Positions 1 through 10,104 are shown, counted from the first letter of the stretch. The stretch: 64,000 bases of DNA from Thermodesulfobacteriota bacterium (GCA_030550555.1 JAUQPD010000035.1:32576-96575); one strand, 5' to 3'. Translations and numbers: made by a program. The notes: generated by a model not told the origin, from the letters alone.

Positions 1-918
1 GTCAATTTTGAGTTCCTTAAGTCTTTCTAAGTGGAATTCTCGTTCTTTTAATTTTCTCAAGAGATAGATACGAGTTCTAAGTTCCTCAATCTTTGCTCTA
101 CTTTGCTCAAGGACCTTTAGTTCTTTTTCTGTCCTCTGCTTTTCCTCTAAAAGTTTTATTATGGTTTCCAAATCTTTTAATTCCTCTTCAGTCTTTCTAA
201 GAGTCCCTGAGACTATATTCAATTCAGCGGTTAACTGTTCCTTTTTTCTTTCAGCTGTTATCAGCTTCTCCTTTAGCTCTTCAAGGGAACTGACTTCTGC
301 AAGTTTAAATAGTTCTTTTTCTCGCTCTATGAGCCCTTTTAGTTCTGCTTCTTTTTCCTTAAGCGAGTTTTCTAAATATTTCTGAAGGTCTGTAAGGATT
401 TTGGTGTCAAATAGGTGTTCAAAAAGGGCCTTTTTTTCTTCAGGTTTTGCAAGGAGTATCCTTCTATATTCGCCTTGGGGGATAATGAAGACTTTTTTGA
501 ATTGAGGGCCTGCAAGCCCAAAAAGTTCACGAATTATTGCGTCAGCTTCCTTAGCGTTGGAAGAAGTAAGTTTATTGTCTACCCAGAGAGACAGGCTCGA
601 TGGTAAGGAGCCAAATTTGTGGCGTCTAACGATACGATACACGCGATTTTGAAGAAGAAATTCGAAAACCACTTCAGGTGGAGTTGAAGAGTTTGGAGGA
701 AGGAGATGGGAAATAAGGTCTGCTGGGGAACGCTCAGGAAAGGAAGTTTCTCCAAAGAGGGCAAAAACGATTGCATCAAAGAGGGTGGTCTTGCCAGCAC
801 CAATTTCTCCACTTACTAGAAATAGCCTTTCTTTGTTTATAATCTCAAAGGTCTCTCTCGGTATCTCTGCATTGAGAAAGGGCCCAAAACCACGAATCTT
901 GAGATAGAGAGGTTGCAT
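1..918 (-). CDS. sbcC: SbcC-type exonuclease ATPase subunit, N-terminal part (cut by window edge)
   Basis: The minus-strand frame is open from the ATG at 918-916 to the window edge, giving 306 codons with no stop. The N-terminus starts MQPLYLKIRGFGPF, followed by a Walker A loop SGEIGAGKTTLFDAI and the FALFGE motif typical of SbcC/Rad50 SMC-like ATPases. A Q-loop region (FIIPQGEYRRIL) follows near residue 145, then a long charged stretch rich in E, K and L that is the start of the coiled coil. With SbcD this family forms a nuclease that opens hairpins and protein-blocked DNA ends. The start lies 10 nt after the smpB stop, so it is the third gene of ffh-smpB-sbcC. The partner sbcD and the C-terminal half lie outside the window. 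Confidence 0.9.
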   Translation of the reverse strand, partial: MQPLYLKIRGFGPFLNAEIPRETFEIINKERLFLVSGEIGAGKTTLFDAIVFALFGETSFPERSPADLISHLLPPNSSTPPEVVFEFLLQNRVYRIVRRHKFGSLPSSLSLWVDNKLTSSNAKEADAIIRELFGLAGPQFKKVFIIPQGEYRRILLAKPEEKKALFEHLFDTKILTDLQKYLENSLKEKEAELKGLIEREKELFKLAEVSSLEELKEKLITAERKKEQLTAELNIVSGTLRKTEEELKDLETIIKLLEEKQRTEKELKVLEQSRAKIEELRTRIYLLRKLKEREFHLERLKELKID

Positions 919-927
919 GAAGGCAAT

Positions 928-1404
928 CTACTTGATTCTTCCCTTGTATTTTCTCTTGAGCTCCCGTTCCATCTCTCTACGCTTTATGTCCTCTCTGCGA
1001 TCAACGACCTTTTTACCCTTGGCAAGAGCAAGTTCAACTTTGGCTATACCTCTTTCATTGAAATATACCTTAAGGGGAATCAAGGTGTAACCCTTCTCTT
1101 GAACCTTTCCCGCAAGTCTCTTGATTTCAGATTTTTTTAACAATAATTTTCTAGTTCTGGTGGGGTCAAGGTTTTTGGCTTCATGGCTATGGGGATAGGG
1201 ACTAATATGAAAATTATAAAGATATACCTCTCCATCCACAATTCTTGCAAAGCTGTCAGAGAGATTAGCTCTTCCCTCTCTGAGAGACTTCACTTCGCAT
1301 CCAAGAAGCTGAATTCCTGCTTCATAGGTGTCTTCAATCTCATAAAGATGATGGGCCTTTCTATTGGTGCAGACTATTTTTTGATGCATCTTCTTAGACT
1401 CCAA
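928..1404 (-). CDS. smpB: SsrA-binding protein SmpB
   Basis: This 158-residue protein binds tmRNA and delivers it to stalled ribosomes in trans-translation. The SmpB core is clear: [18 protein letters not shown], then [19 protein letters not shown], then the Lys/Arg-rich C-terminal tail ([19 protein letters not shown]) that enters the ribosomal channel. Two starts are possible, at 1404 or at the inner Met (1389); either way the gene overlaps or abuts the end of ffh, which indicates translational coupling. Length is normal for the family. Confidence 0.96.
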   Translation of the reverse strand: MESKKMHQKIVCTNRKAHHLYEIEDTYEAGIQLLGCEVKSLREGRANLSDSFARIVDGEVYLYNFHISPYPHSHEAKNLDPTRTRKLLLKKSEIKRLAGKVQEKGYTLIPLKVYFNERGIAKVELALAKGKKVVDRREDIKRREMERELKRKYKGRIK

Positions 1405-2719
1405 AAAGCCGTCTTATGAAGCTTTGCATCCTTCCAGAACTTCTAAACTGCTTCATAAGGGCCTTCATTTCCTCAAAGCTTCTCAGGAGTTTGTTGACAT
1501 CCTGAACAGTTGTGCCTGAGCCTCGGGCAATCCTGCGTTTTCTACTGGCATTAATTATATGAGGATTTCTTCTCTCTTGAGGTGTCATTGAATTTAAAAT
1601 TGCCTCCATCTTTATAAGTTCCTTTTCATCAATTGGGAGACTATCAATTTTCTTTCCAATTCCTGGTAAAAATCCCAAGATATCTCTTAGAGATCCAAGT
1701 TTTTTCATCTGTTGGATCTGCTCACGCAGATCTTCAAGGTCAAAATCCAATTTTTTAATCTTTTTTTCCAATTCTTTAGCTTTTTTTAGATCAAAGGCCT
1801 CTTGCGCCTTTTCAATGAGAGTAAGCATATCTCCCATGCCGAGGATTCTTGAGGCAAGGCGATCAGGATGGAAGACCTCAAGGGCATCAATCTTTTCTCC
1901 AACACCGAGAAACTTTATCGGACAGCCAGTGACCTCCTTAATAGAAAGGGCTGCTCCTCCTCTTGCATCTCCTTCGATTTTTGTAAGTATTACTCCTGTG
2001 AGATTTACCCTCTCATGAAAGGTCTTGGCAACATTCACTGCATCTTGTCCCATCATAGCATCAGCTACAAGAAGGACCTCACTAGGCTTGAGAAACTCCT
2101 TAAGACTTATGAGCTCCTCCATAAGAGCTTCATCAATGTGCAGACGTCCTGCGGTATCAACTATGAGCACATCTCTTCCTGTCTCCTTTGCCTGCTTTAA
2201 AGCCCGCTCAGCAATCTGAAGTGGTTTCTCCGAAGGGTCCGCTTCTACAAAGGGCACATCAATTTTACTTGCAAGAATCTTCAGCTGTTCAATAGCAGCA
2301 GGACGATAAACATCAGTAGAAACAAGAAGGGGATTGTGTCCCTTCTTTTTCAGGTATCTTGCAAGCTTTCCTGCAGTGGTAGTTTTTCCAGATCCCTGAA
2401 GACCAGCAAGAAGAATAACCGAAGGTTTGCCAGTTAGGTTTAGTCCTTGGGCCTTACCTCCAAGGGTAGTAACAAGCTCATCATAAACTATTTTTACCAT
2501 CTGCTGAAAGGGAGTTAAACTTTCAAGGACCTCTGAAGAGAGAGCACGGGCTTCAACGCGGGAGAGAAAATCTTTAACTACGCGATAATTAACATCTGCC
2601 TCAAGAAGGGCAAGCCGAATCTCTCTCAGCCCCTTCTTAACATCATCAGGACTGAGTTTCCCCTTGTCCTTAAACCCTGAAAGGGCCTTCTCTAATCGCT
2701 CACTTAAACTCTGAAACAT
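1394..2719 (-). CDS. ffh: Signal recognition particle GTPase Ffh
   Basis: Ffh binds 4.5S RNA and targets ribosomes making membrane proteins to FtsY. The N domain begins [15 protein letters not shown], so I use the Met at 2719 rather than the one at 2737. The G domain has [14 protein letters not shown] (P loop), DTAGR and the [10 protein letters not shown] motif. The C-terminal M domain is methionine-rich around [10 protein letters not shown] and [15 protein letters not shown], the signal-sequence and SRP-RNA binding region. It leads the ffh-smpB-sbcC unit. Its RNA partner ffs is encoded in this same window at 11653-11753. Confidence 0.97.
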   Translation of the reverse strand: MFQSLSERLEKALSGFKDKGKLSPDDVKKGLREIRLALLEADVNYRVVKDFLSRVEARALSSEVLESLTPFQQMVKIVYDELVTTLGGKAQGLNLTGKPSVILLAGLQGSGKTTTAGKLARYLKKKGHNPLLVSTDVYRPAAIEQLKILASKIDVPFVEADPSEKPLQIAERALKQAKETGRDVLIVDTAGRLHIDEALMEELISLKEFLKPSEVLLVADAMMGQDAVNVAKTFHERVNLTGVILTKIEGDARGGAALSIKEVTGCPIKFLGVGEKIDALEVFHPDRLASRILGMGDMLTLIEKAQEAFDLKKAKELEKKIKKLDFDLEDLREQIQQMKKLGSLRDILGFLPGIGKKIDSLPIDEKELIKMEAILNSMTPQERRNPHIINASRKRRIARGSGTTVQDVNKLLRSFEEMKALMKQFRSSGRMQSFIRRLFGV

Positions 2720-2834
2720 ACCTATAAAGTAGCACATCTCAAGACTAAATCAAGGGAATCCTTCCACGCAGGTCTATTGACAAGCTTCAAAGGCCAAATA
2801 TAATCGTCATAAAAAGAAAATATATTTTCGTCAA

Positions 2835-4664
2835 ATGATTAATAAATTTAAAGATCTACTTGCAGGATCCACATATGGTGCCAAATTCTTTAGATCAATA
2901 ATCCTCATATTTTCACTATGGCAAATTACAATAATTTTTGCTGTCGGTATATATTTTTATTATAATGACTTAACTTTAAGAAGGGAAATTATCAAAAACT
3001 TATCAGCTAATATAAATCTAATGCTTGAAACGAAATATGCCTATTATCTTGAACATCGAGGTCACATTCCTGAAGTACTAGAAGAGGAGTTTTATTTTAG
3101 TATCTTAAAAAATACAAAGGATGAAGTTTTTGATTATTTTTATAAGTCAATTTATACGTTTATTGGACCAAAACCTATATTAAGTACAACTCCTGAAAAT
3201 TTAGAACTATATCAAGAAATAGATTTCCCAGCCTTTAATATGAAATATTATGTTGGATTTTTTAAAGGGGCACTTTTTATATGGCATATTAAGTTGCTTT
3301 TTCCCTTAGTGGTATTTACAGTTTTAATTACTACCTGTGGTTTGTTTATTTTATATCGTTTATATAAATCTTTCAAAAAACCAATGGAAGATCTTGTCTT
3401 GTCATTAAGTATGGGTAAGGTACCAGAATATACAGGTTATACTGAATTAGATAAGGTAGTTCAAGCTATCAATGAGCATGTAGAAAGAGAAAAGAAATTG
3501 ACTGAGGATAGGATAAAGCTTCTAAAGGAGTTAGAAAAGAGTCAGAGGCTTTCAGCAATCGGCACCCTGGCAGGTGGTTATGCTCATGAGTTTAATAATC
3601 TACTTCAGGCAGTTCTAATTAACACTGAACTTGCAAAGAGAGCCCTGAAAGAGGGAGACTATGCAAAGGCAGAGATGCATCTCGGTCAAGTGGAAGCGGT
3701 ATCTTCGCGTGGGCAAAACCTTGCAAAGCGAATTCTTCATATGACAAAAATCGTTCCAGGAGAGGAGGCCTCATTACGAGAAGTTCTCATTGAACTTCAG
3801 GACGTCCTCAGAGTCTTAATACCAAGAGATATTGAGTTAGAAGTTAGTATTGATGAAGACCCCCTCTATGTTCCTACTTCTCCAGATGCCCTTCATGAAA
3901 TCATTATTAACTATGTGAAGAATGCAGTTGATGCTATAGAAGCTGTCAGAGACTACAAGAGGGGATTTAAAATTCTAATAAGGGCCTATAAAAAGGGAGC
4001 CCTTGCGGTGCTTGAAGTTGAAGACAATGGGTGCGGAATGACAGAAGAGGTAAAGGAGAGGATTTTTGAGCCTTTTTTCACAACAAAGAAAATTCCAGAA
4101 GGGACTGGCCTTGGGCTCTACGTAATTTATAACATAGTTACCCAGGCAGGAGGATACATTGAGGTTGAAAGTACACCAGGACTGGGAACGGTCTTTAAAA
4201 CCTTTTTACCTCTAAGGGAGAGGTCTTTCAGAGCCAAGGAAGATGAACATCCTCGTTCAGATGATAAGGTTTCAGCCCAGGTCCCCTTAAAACGGGTCCT
4301 CATAGCAGATGATGAAAAAGAAATTGCAGAAGCCTTAGGGGAAATTTTTGCCACATACAGCATTGAAGTCACTATTATTCACGATGGCAACAGTGCTTAC
4401 GACCTTATAAGCAAAGAGAAATTTGATCTTATTCTCCTGGATCTATATATGCCGGGACTAAATGGTGTAGATTTGATTAAGAAATTGAGAGAAGCTCAGG
4501 TACAACTACCTCCAATTGTGCTTATGACTGGCTTTGTCGGAGATGCTGGGGCCCCTCTCACAGACCTACTTGAAAAAGGCGTAATAAAAAGGATCCTCAG
4601 AAAACCCTTTTCCCTTGAGGAGATTGAAAGTATAATAAAAGAATACAAAAAGGTGCCAAGTTGA
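2835..4664 (+). CDS. Membrane hybrid sensor histidine kinase with C-terminal receiver
   Basis: This 609-residue protein has a TM helix at about residues 20-42, a periplasmic sensor segment of roughly 110 residues, and a second TM helix at about 150-175. A linker leads to a HisKA domain with phospho-acceptor H251 in GGYAHEFNNLLQAV. The HATPase domain shows the N box (N363 in NYVKNAVDAIEA), DNGCGMTEE, the F box IFEPFFTT and GTGLGLYVIYNI. A receiver follows with acidic residues DDEKE and the phospho-acceptor D536 in LILLDLYMPG. There is no separate output domain, so phosphate is probably passed to an unlinked regulator. It is the first gene of a four-gene unit; its stop overlaps the next start by 4 nt. 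The ligand is unknown. Confidence 0.9.
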   Translation: MINKFKDLLAGSTYGAKFFRSIILIFSLWQITIIFAVGIYFYYNDLTLRREIIKNLSANINLMLETKYAYYLEHRGHIPEVLEEEFYFSILKNTKDEVFDYFYKSIYTFIGPKPILSTTPENLELYQEIDFPAFNMKYYVGFFKGALFIWHIKLLFPLVVFTVLITTCGLFILYRLYKSFKKPMEDLVLSLSMGKVPEYTGYTELDKVVQAINEHVEREKKLTEDRIKLLKELEKSQRLSAIGTLAGGYAHEFNNLLQAVLINTELAKRALKEGDYAKAEMHLGQVEAVSSRGQNLAKRILHMTKIVPGEEASLREVLIELQDVLRVLIPRDIELEVSIDEDPLYVPTSPDALHEIIINYVKNAVDAIEAVRDYKRGFKILIRAYKKGALAVLEVEDNGCGMTEEVKERIFEPFFTTKKIPEGTGLGLYVIYNIVTQAGGYIEVESTPGLGTVFKTFLPLRERSFRAKEDEHPRSDDKVSAQVPLKRVLIADDEKEIAEALGEIFATYSIEVTIIHDGNSAYDLISKEKFDLILLDLYMPGLNGVDLIKKLREAQVQLPPIVLMTGFVGDAGAPLTDLLEKGVIKRILRKPFSLEEIESIIKEYKKVPS

Positions 4665-5344
4665 ATTATATACTGTTTTTAATCTTAATAGTTTTAAATA
4701 TTTTCTTATATAATAATACCTTTGCAGGGATACCAATTTATGGAGAACTTTCTGAGCTTTCTCACTTTAAGAGAGTAACGGATGAGGAATTATGTAGACA
4801 CCCAAAGGTGGTAATTCATGGTGTTAGAAATTACCTGAGGATGAGACACCTATGTGGAAAAGACCAAATAAAAATTGTTACAGGTGTTCTTTATATTAGT
4901 GAGTTTTATTCAGAAGATCATATATATGTATCTCCTCTACCATCAACTTCGACATTAAGAAAACATGGTAATACATTTCATATAATCTATACAAAATTAC
5001 TTTCTTTTTATGTCAATGACTTGCAAAAAGATTTACGTATAATTCATAGAGAAGTATCTTCCGTTTTTGAACTTGATACTGTTTTGCCAGAAATTCTGAG
5101 AGAGGCAGAGATATTAATCTTGCTTCCAGATCCCATTTTCTATAACGTTAGAGGCTTATCAGTGCTTAGATATTGGATAAAAAGATATCCCAAAGTCAAA
5201 ATTTTAGACCTTGCCAATTTAAATATAGATCATCCCAGATTAACAAGAATTAACCTGGAAAAGAGAAAATATCTTCAAACGGTAGTGGATGTTTTTTATA
5301 GAGACAATTTGGTGAGAGGTAGTATTTTCTATGTGGATTATTAG
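4661..5344 (+). CDS. Secreted protein, possibly a diverged ABC_sub_bind-type periplasmic protein
   Basis: The 227-residue product starts with a hydrophobic signal-peptide-like stretch (MNYILFLILIVLNIFLY, then TFAG), so it is probably periplasmic. No family is certain. The order of a KIVTGVLYISEF segment, a later REAEILILLPDPIFYN segment and a strand KVKILDL resembles the second half of periplasmic proteins of the ABC_sub_bind (PF04392) group, where a 'LPDP' turn is common. This is a weak inference. It overlaps the kinase before it by 4 nt and the TonB receptor after it by 14 nt, so it is tightly co-expressed with both and may carry a ligand between receptor and kinase. Confidence 0.6.
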   Translation: MNYILFLILIVLNIFLYNNTFAGIPIYGELSELSHFKRVTDEELCRHPKVVIHGVRNYLRMRHLCGKDQIKIVTGVLYISEFYSEDHIYVSPLPSTSTLRKHGNTFHIIYTKLLSFYVNDLQKDLRIIHREVSSVFELDTVLPEILREAEILILLPDPIFYNVRGLSVLRYWIKRYPKVKILDLANLNIDHPRLTRINLEKRKYLQTVVDVFYRDNLVRGSIFYVDY

Positions 5345-7274
5345 GATTCTATTAATTAATTTGGTGTTGTCCCTGTTACCACCATTTATATCGGGAACAA
5401 TGAGAGCTCAGGAGCATCTTGACTTAAGGGAGATTGCAAGAGAGGAGCTAGAGTATACGAAAGGGATTTACATGAAAGAGATGCCTCTTCTTGAAAGTCC
5501 AGTTCCTATTTCAGTTTACAGCAGGGAATATCTTGAGCGATTTGGCTTTAGAAATCTCAGAGAATTCCTAGATTTTATGCCCTCCTACTATCTCGTTCCA
5601 GGAATAGGAGAGCTGGCTATAACATATAGAGGATTCAGATCCATGACCTCTGCAAGTGTCCTTGTTCTTGAAGATGAAGCAAGGATTGTGACCCCTGATT
5701 ATGAGTCATTCCCTGTCAACAGGGCCTACACTCTTCAGGATATATCTCGCATAGAACTCTTTCATGGAGCAGGTGGAAGTATCTATGGCTCTGGTGCCTT
5801 TAGCGGGATTGTGTCCTTAGAGAGAGCCCATTTGCCTGGGGAAAAAAGACTTGACTTTTCTCTTGGCACTAACGATCAAAAGGGCCTTTCATTTAGCTTT
5901 CATGGAGAAAATCATTATCTCTTTGTGAGGACCTACAAGGAAGACTCACCCCTCAAAGATTATGGCAGATCTTATGAGACAGATCAAACAAATTCCCTTG
6001 TTTTTCGCTATATCTGGGGCGGAGGCGATTTATCTTTACACTACTTTAAAGAAAAGACCTACCATTCTTTAACACTAGATGGTGCAAAGGTGGATAATAA
6101 TTTGCTTAAATATGTAGATGATTTACTTAATGTAGAATTTTTGAATTTTAATTTACGAAAGTATTATGTTTTTTCAAACTATAAATTAGTATTGAATCCC
6201 TATTTTACTAAAGCTAAAGTAGACTCACCTTTCTTCACAAGGATTACACCTTTTCCTGCTTATACTATAGATATTTCTCCACTAAGGTTTGGTTTAAATT
6301 TCTATCTATTGTTTCCATTTCTTGGTGGAGATCTTCTAAGTGGTGGAGAAATTCAATATAAGTATTTAAAAGATTATAAATTAACTTTTGTATTACCGAT
6401 GAGCTCTCAGTTTATTAGATTTTCTCATGTATTCAGAAGTGACGAAGACCTTCTTTATGCCCTATATTTTAGTTATGTCTACAATTTTAAGAATTTTGGA
6501 CTCCACTTGGGGACTCGTTTCGAGAAACATGAGGATTATATGGGTGCTTTAACAAATCGCCTTGGAATTGCCTATAGAATCCATCCCAATCTTTCGTTTT
6601 TAATTAGCTATACTGAGGGTTACAATACGCCCTCTCATTTTCACAATGAAGAGGGCCAGATATTTTGGGGGAAGACTCCTATCTATTCCTTTTCGAGGCT
6701 TAAGCCTGAGAAGGAGAGGTCTTTTCAATTAAGCTTACTCTATCAAAGGGGAAGGGAAGCCTATTTCCGCAATACTATTTATCTCCAAGAGCAAAGAGAA
6801 CGTATATGGCATGATCCATTACGGATAGCAGAGAGAAATCTTCCGCCCTATAAGGTTTGGGGCTTTGAGAGTGAACTCATTAGAAACTTTGGGGAACATC
6901 TTCTATTTGTGAATCTCTCCTCTCTTAGAGTTGCTGAGGGGAAAGACATACCTTACATAGTGGAGGGTAAGTATATCGCTGGGATTCCAGAGTTTATGCT
7001 CAAAGGTGGAGTAAGCCTTAGACTTCCTTTTGCAAGAGAGGTCTATCTTTCTCCACTTATTAGATTGATTGGATCTGCAAAAGACAAGGATGGGAAGCGT
7101 ATATCAGGCTATACAGTTACGGATCTAAATCTACTACTTAAACCTGTCAAAAGGCTTGAAATAAATTTTAGAATTGATAATCTCTTTGATAAGACCCACT
7201 TCAGGGCAGGAACAATTTCTGCTATTCCCTTTGGAGGTAGAAGAGTGAGTTTAGATCTCAGGTTTTCTTTTTAG
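5331..7274 (+). CDS. TonB-dependent outer-membrane receptor
   Basis: The 647-residue protein has a signal peptide (about residues 1-26) followed by a plug domain: LESPVPISVYSREYLERFGFRNLREFLDFMPSY is the usual 'pI.V.s.e.i...g..nl.e.l...P' pattern (quoted here only to identify it), then AITYRGF, QDISRIELFHGAGGSIYGSGAFSG. The rest is a beta-barrel rich in alternating aromatic residues, ending in the consensus C-terminal strand RRVSLDLRFSF with a terminal Phe. It would import a substrate using TonB-ExbBD, which are not encoded here. The substrate cannot be told from the sequence. Position after a kinase and a secreted protein suggests a sensing and uptake unit. Confidence 0.88.
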   Translation: MWIIRILLINLVLSLLPPFISGTMRAQEHLDLREIAREELEYTKGIYMKEMPLLESPVPISVYSREYLERFGFRNLREFLDFMPSYYLVPGIGELAITYRGFRSMTSASVLVLEDEARIVTPDYESFPVNRAYTLQDISRIELFHGAGGSIYGSGAFSGIVSLERAHLPGEKRLDFSLGTNDQKGLSFSFHGENHYLFVRTYKEDSPLKDYGRSYETDQTNSLVFRYIWGGGDLSLHYFKEKTYHSLTLDGAKVDNNLLKYVDDLLNVEFLNFNLRKYYVFSNYKLVLNPYFTKAKVDSPFFTRITPFPAYTIDISPLRFGLNFYLLFPFLGGDLLSGGEIQYKYLKDYKLTFVLPMSSQFIRFSHVFRSDEDLLYALYFSYVYNFKNFGLHLGTRFEKHEDYMGALTNRLGIAYRIHPNLSFLISYTEGYNTPSHFHNEEGQIFWGKTPIYSFSRLKPEKERSFQLSLLYQRGREAYFRNTIYLQEQRERIWHDPLRIAERNLPPYKVWGFESELIRNFGEHLLFVNLSSLRVAEGKDIPYIVEGKYIAGIPEFMLKGGVSLRLPFAREVYLSPLIRLIGSAKDKDGKRISGYTVTDLNLLLKPVKRLEINFRIDNLFDKTHFRAGTISAIPFGGRRVSLDLRFSF

Positions 7275-7286
7275 AGGAGTTATGCT

Positions 7287-9035
7287 ATGAAAGTTGCGGT
7301 CCACATAACCCATGAGGCTCTTTACAAGATAGGCGGAATAGGAGAGGTCCTAAACGGGCTTTGTACCGCAGAGGCCTATCAGGGATTTTTTGAGCGCACT
7401 CTCCTCTACGGTCCTCTTTTTGAATATATAGGATCTGCTACAACTAGGCTTGGCAAAGATGGTGTAGTCTACTATTCAAGTAAAGATCACTATGATACAG
7501 GAAGATTTCATGAATTATTTCGCTCAATTCTTGAGAAGTATCAAATAGATATTGTCTATGGTAAAAGACGACTTGCTAGTGAACTTAACCCACAAAAGAG
7601 TGCAACAGTTGATGTTTTACTTATAGATGTCACTCGTATGAAAAAGGAAATTGTTGATTTACAAAAATATCTCTTTTGGGAGCGTTTTGGTATTCCATCA
7701 GATAGATATGAAAATGATTGGGATTATGAGCAATATTTCCGTCTTGCTATACCTTACTTTGAATTGATTTCAACTCTTTTTTCTCGTGCAAGTAAAATTT
7801 ATCATTTTAGTCATGAATATATGGGTGTGCCAAGTTTACTTTTTCTTGAATTTTCTCCTGATTTTATATCGGGAAAACATATACGAATCTTTTATGCCCA
7901 TGAGATTGCTCCTGTAAGAAGAATAGTTGAGAATCATCCAGGACATGATATAACTTTTTACAATCTTCTTCTACGGGCGAAGGAAAAGGGAAAGAATCTG
8001 GAGGATTTGTTTGGCTCTCAGATGGACTGGTATAGAACCGCTTTAGTTAAAGCAACAGCACGGTTTGACAGGATCTTTGCGGTAGGAGATTGGGTGGCTG
8101 AGGAGTACAAATTTCTCCTTGGAAGGGAGGTAGATGAAAGAAAAATAAAGATTGTCTATAATGGCCTGCCTCTTGATCATATTACCCTTGAAGAAAAGGA
8201 GGATAGCAGACAGAAGATAGAATACTGTCTTAATAGCAAAGGTTGTAGCAGAGTTGATCTTATCTTTTCGCATACCTGTAGACTGGTAAAGAGCAAAGGG
8301 ATTTGGCGCGATCTGATACTCCTCTCTATGTTGGATCCTCTTCTCAGGAGGGATAATTTAACAGGCGTTTATATTCTCCTTGCATCCCAACTTCCCCAGG
8401 GTAGACCTCCTGAACTAATTGAGGCCATGGTGAGGGAATATGGTTGGCCTTTTAATCACAGGGTTGGTTGGCCAGATCTTGTGGGGTATGAAGTAGAGAT
8501 ATACCGTCTTATTGAGAAATTTAATGCTCGCTCTAAAGCCATTAGAGCTATCTTCATAAATCAATATGGACTCTCAAAGAGAAAGTGTGGGCAAGATTTT
8601 CCAGCAGATATCACTACAAGAGATCTAAAAGTTGCATCTGATGTGGAGTTGGGCCTTTCTATCTATGAGCCCTTTGGAATTTCCCACATTGAGGTTCTAC
8701 CCTATGGAGGCCTTAGTGTGCTTTCAACCTCCTGTGGAGTCTATTTTCTTCTAAAAGAGACCTTTACGGGGGATATAAGGCCCTACTTTGCGGTTGACTT
8801 TATCTCCCCTGCAAGTTACCTCCCTGATGACCTACTCATGGGATTAACCTCAGAAAAGAGGGAGATGCTGGAAGAGCTTTCCATCGGGAAGGAAATAGAG
8901 CAGATTTATACGCTCATACCCAAAACCCCTCAAGAGAGATTTATTATTTTTGAAAAAGTTCAAAATTATGTAAAAAAACTTGATTGGGAAAGTGTTGTAA
9001 GAAATTATTTTCTACCTGCTCTTAAAGAAACTTAG
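7287..9035 (+). CDS. GT-B glycosyltransferase, glycogen/starch-synthase-like
   Basis: The 582-residue protein begins MKVAVHITHEALYKIGGIGEVLNGL, like the N-terminus of glycogen synthases (the K-x-G-G-x-x-x-V loop that binds the nucleotide sugar). A retaining GT-B C-terminal motif E-x7-E is seen in YEPFGISHIEVLPYGGLSV near residue 470. The middle is divergent and longer than in typical GlgA. A good ribosome site (agaggag) precedes the ATG, 12 nt after the receptor stop. It may make glycogen-like polymer or modify a surface glycan; its place in a receptor unit is unusual. It overlaps the convergent ATP-grasp gene by 4 nt. Confidence 0.7.
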   Translation: MKVAVHITHEALYKIGGIGEVLNGLCTAEAYQGFFERTLLYGPLFEYIGSATTRLGKDGVVYYSSKDHYDTGRFHELFRSILEKYQIDIVYGKRRLASELNPQKSATVDVLLIDVTRMKKEIVDLQKYLFWERFGIPSDRYENDWDYEQYFRLAIPYFELISTLFSRASKIYHFSHEYMGVPSLLFLEFSPDFISGKHIRIFYAHEIAPVRRIVENHPGHDITFYNLLLRAKEKGKNLEDLFGSQMDWYRTALVKATARFDRIFAVGDWVAEEYKFLLGREVDERKIKIVYNGLPLDHITLEEKEDSRQKIEYCLNSKGCSRVDLIFSHTCRLVKSKGIWRDLILLSMLDPLLRRDNLTGVYILLASQLPQGRPPELIEAMVREYGWPFNHRVGWPDLVGYEVEIYRLIEKFNARSKAIRAIFINQYGLSKRKCGQDFPADITTRDLKVASDVELGLSIYEPFGISHIEVLPYGGLSVLSTSCGVYFLLKETFTGDIRPYFAVDFISPASYLPDDLLMGLTSEKREMLEELSIGKEIEQIYTLIPKTPQERFIIFEKVQNYVKKLDWESVVRNYFLPALKET

Positions 9036-9817
9036 ACTATCTCATAGGGAGTGTGATTTTTTTTCCACTCCTGGAAAAATCTATCCTCAAGTGCTTTGAG
9101 AGTTTTTTCATATTCTTCAACAGAAATCTTTGCCCCCTTTATTCCACCCTTGAGGTTTATCTCTACAAGATAGGGGCCATTCCCCGCGACGTAGGCAAGG
9201 TCAAGATGGGCGTAGGGGAATCCTCCTCTATTCATAACTGCCTGACAAAAAGCGATCTCTTCTGGAGATAATTCATAGGGCTTAGCCTTTCCACCGAAGA
9301 AAAGATTTTGTCTGAAGTTTCCTCTGTTTTCCCTTGTATAAGCCTCTAAATAGAGCTCTCCAAGGAAGACTACTCTAATATCCTGCCATTCCTCATAAAA
9401 AGGCTGTAGCACAAAGGGAAACTCAAGGGGAGGAGCTCCAGCTTGTCTAAAGATTTCCTCTAAGTCATTCCAGAGAAAGATACCAAGACCACAATTGGCA
9501 AAGTCCTTCTTAGTGACAAATTTTTTGAATGGAGGAGGGGCTTCCATCACCTGAAGGAGAGAGGTTCGATTTTTAATCACATAGGTATAAGGCAACATAT
9601 AGTCGGAGAGAATTTCTGCTTGTGCGGTTTTTGATTTGCTTAGAATTTGAGATATAAAGGAGGGATATGCAAGAACTCCTCTCCAGAGGAGATCAATAAC
9701 TAGAGGAAAGTCCTCTTTTTTAAGAGGAAGACGAGTTAGTATTAAATCTCCACATTTAAGCTGAGAATAATAATTTTTAAGACCTCTTAAGGTGGTTACA
9801 ACATAGAAAGGATTCAT
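9032..9817 (-). CDS. ATP-grasp domain protein of unknown substrate
   Basis: The 261-residue protein shows ATP-grasp features: a strand pair with acid and Arg residues in QDIRVVFLGELYLEAYTREN, a glycine-rich NLFFGGKAKPY, and the metal-binding end HLDLAYVAGNGPYLVEINLKGG with the D/E-x-N pattern of RimK-like ligases. The N-terminal third (NPFYVVTTLRGLKNYY) fits the pre-ATP-grasp fold. Substrate and product are unknown. It is the last gene of a minus-strand set with the zinc-ribbon gene 5 nt upstream and the M48 protease beyond it. Confidence 0.72.
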   Translation of the reverse strand: MNPFYVVTTLRGLKNYYSQLKCGDLILTRLPLKKEDFPLVIDLLWRGVLAYPSFISQILSKSKTAQAEILSDYMLPYTYVIKNRTSLLQVMEAPPPFKKFVTKKDFANCGLGIFLWNDLEEIFRQAGAPPLEFPFVLQPFYEEWQDIRVVFLGELYLEAYTRENRGNFRQNLFFGGKAKPYELSPEEIAFCQAVMNRGGFPYAHLDLAYVAGNGPYLVEINLKGGIKGAKISVEEYEKTLKALEDRFFQEWKKNHTPYEIV

Positions 9818-9822
9818 GTAGA

Positions 9823-10089
9823 CTATTTTTTTAAGAAGGATAGATCTGCATTACAAGACCCACAGAAGAATTTGAGGGGACCAAGGATTTCAACTTCTTC
9901 TTCAACCGGTTCCAGGGCTCCTTCTTCTGTCTGGAGATAGTGAATGTAGAAAGTGGCATTTTCAATGATTTCATAAAAGTCCTCGTGATTTCCACAGTAG
10001 GGGCAAGTTATTTTCTCTTTGTGGGGAATATAGAGGGGTTTTTTGACTTTTATTTTGTGAGTCTTAGCACTGGTAAATGCTTTGTCCAT
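9823..10089 (-). CDS. Small zinc-ribbon protein
   Basis: An 88-residue protein with two Cys pairs, CPYCGNHEDFYE near residue 34 and CGSCNADL near residue 77. They are spaced as a zinc ribbon with a beta-strand insert (FYIHYLQTEEGALEPVEEE). No enzymatic motif is seen. It lies between a protease gene and the ATP-grasp gene, 5 nt from the latter and 15 nt from the former, so probably in one transcript. I do not recognise a named family. Confidence 0.72.
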   Translation of the reverse strand: MDKAFTSAKTHKIKVKKPLYIPHKEKITCPYCGNHEDFYEIIENATFYIHYLQTEEGALEPVEEEVEILGPLKFFCGSCNADLSFLKK

Positions 10090-10104
10090 TGGGTTCTCCT
10101 CTTA

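Noticed and set aside
9053-9271. Plus-strand frames over the ATP-grasp gene
   Set aside because: Shadow frames without motifs.
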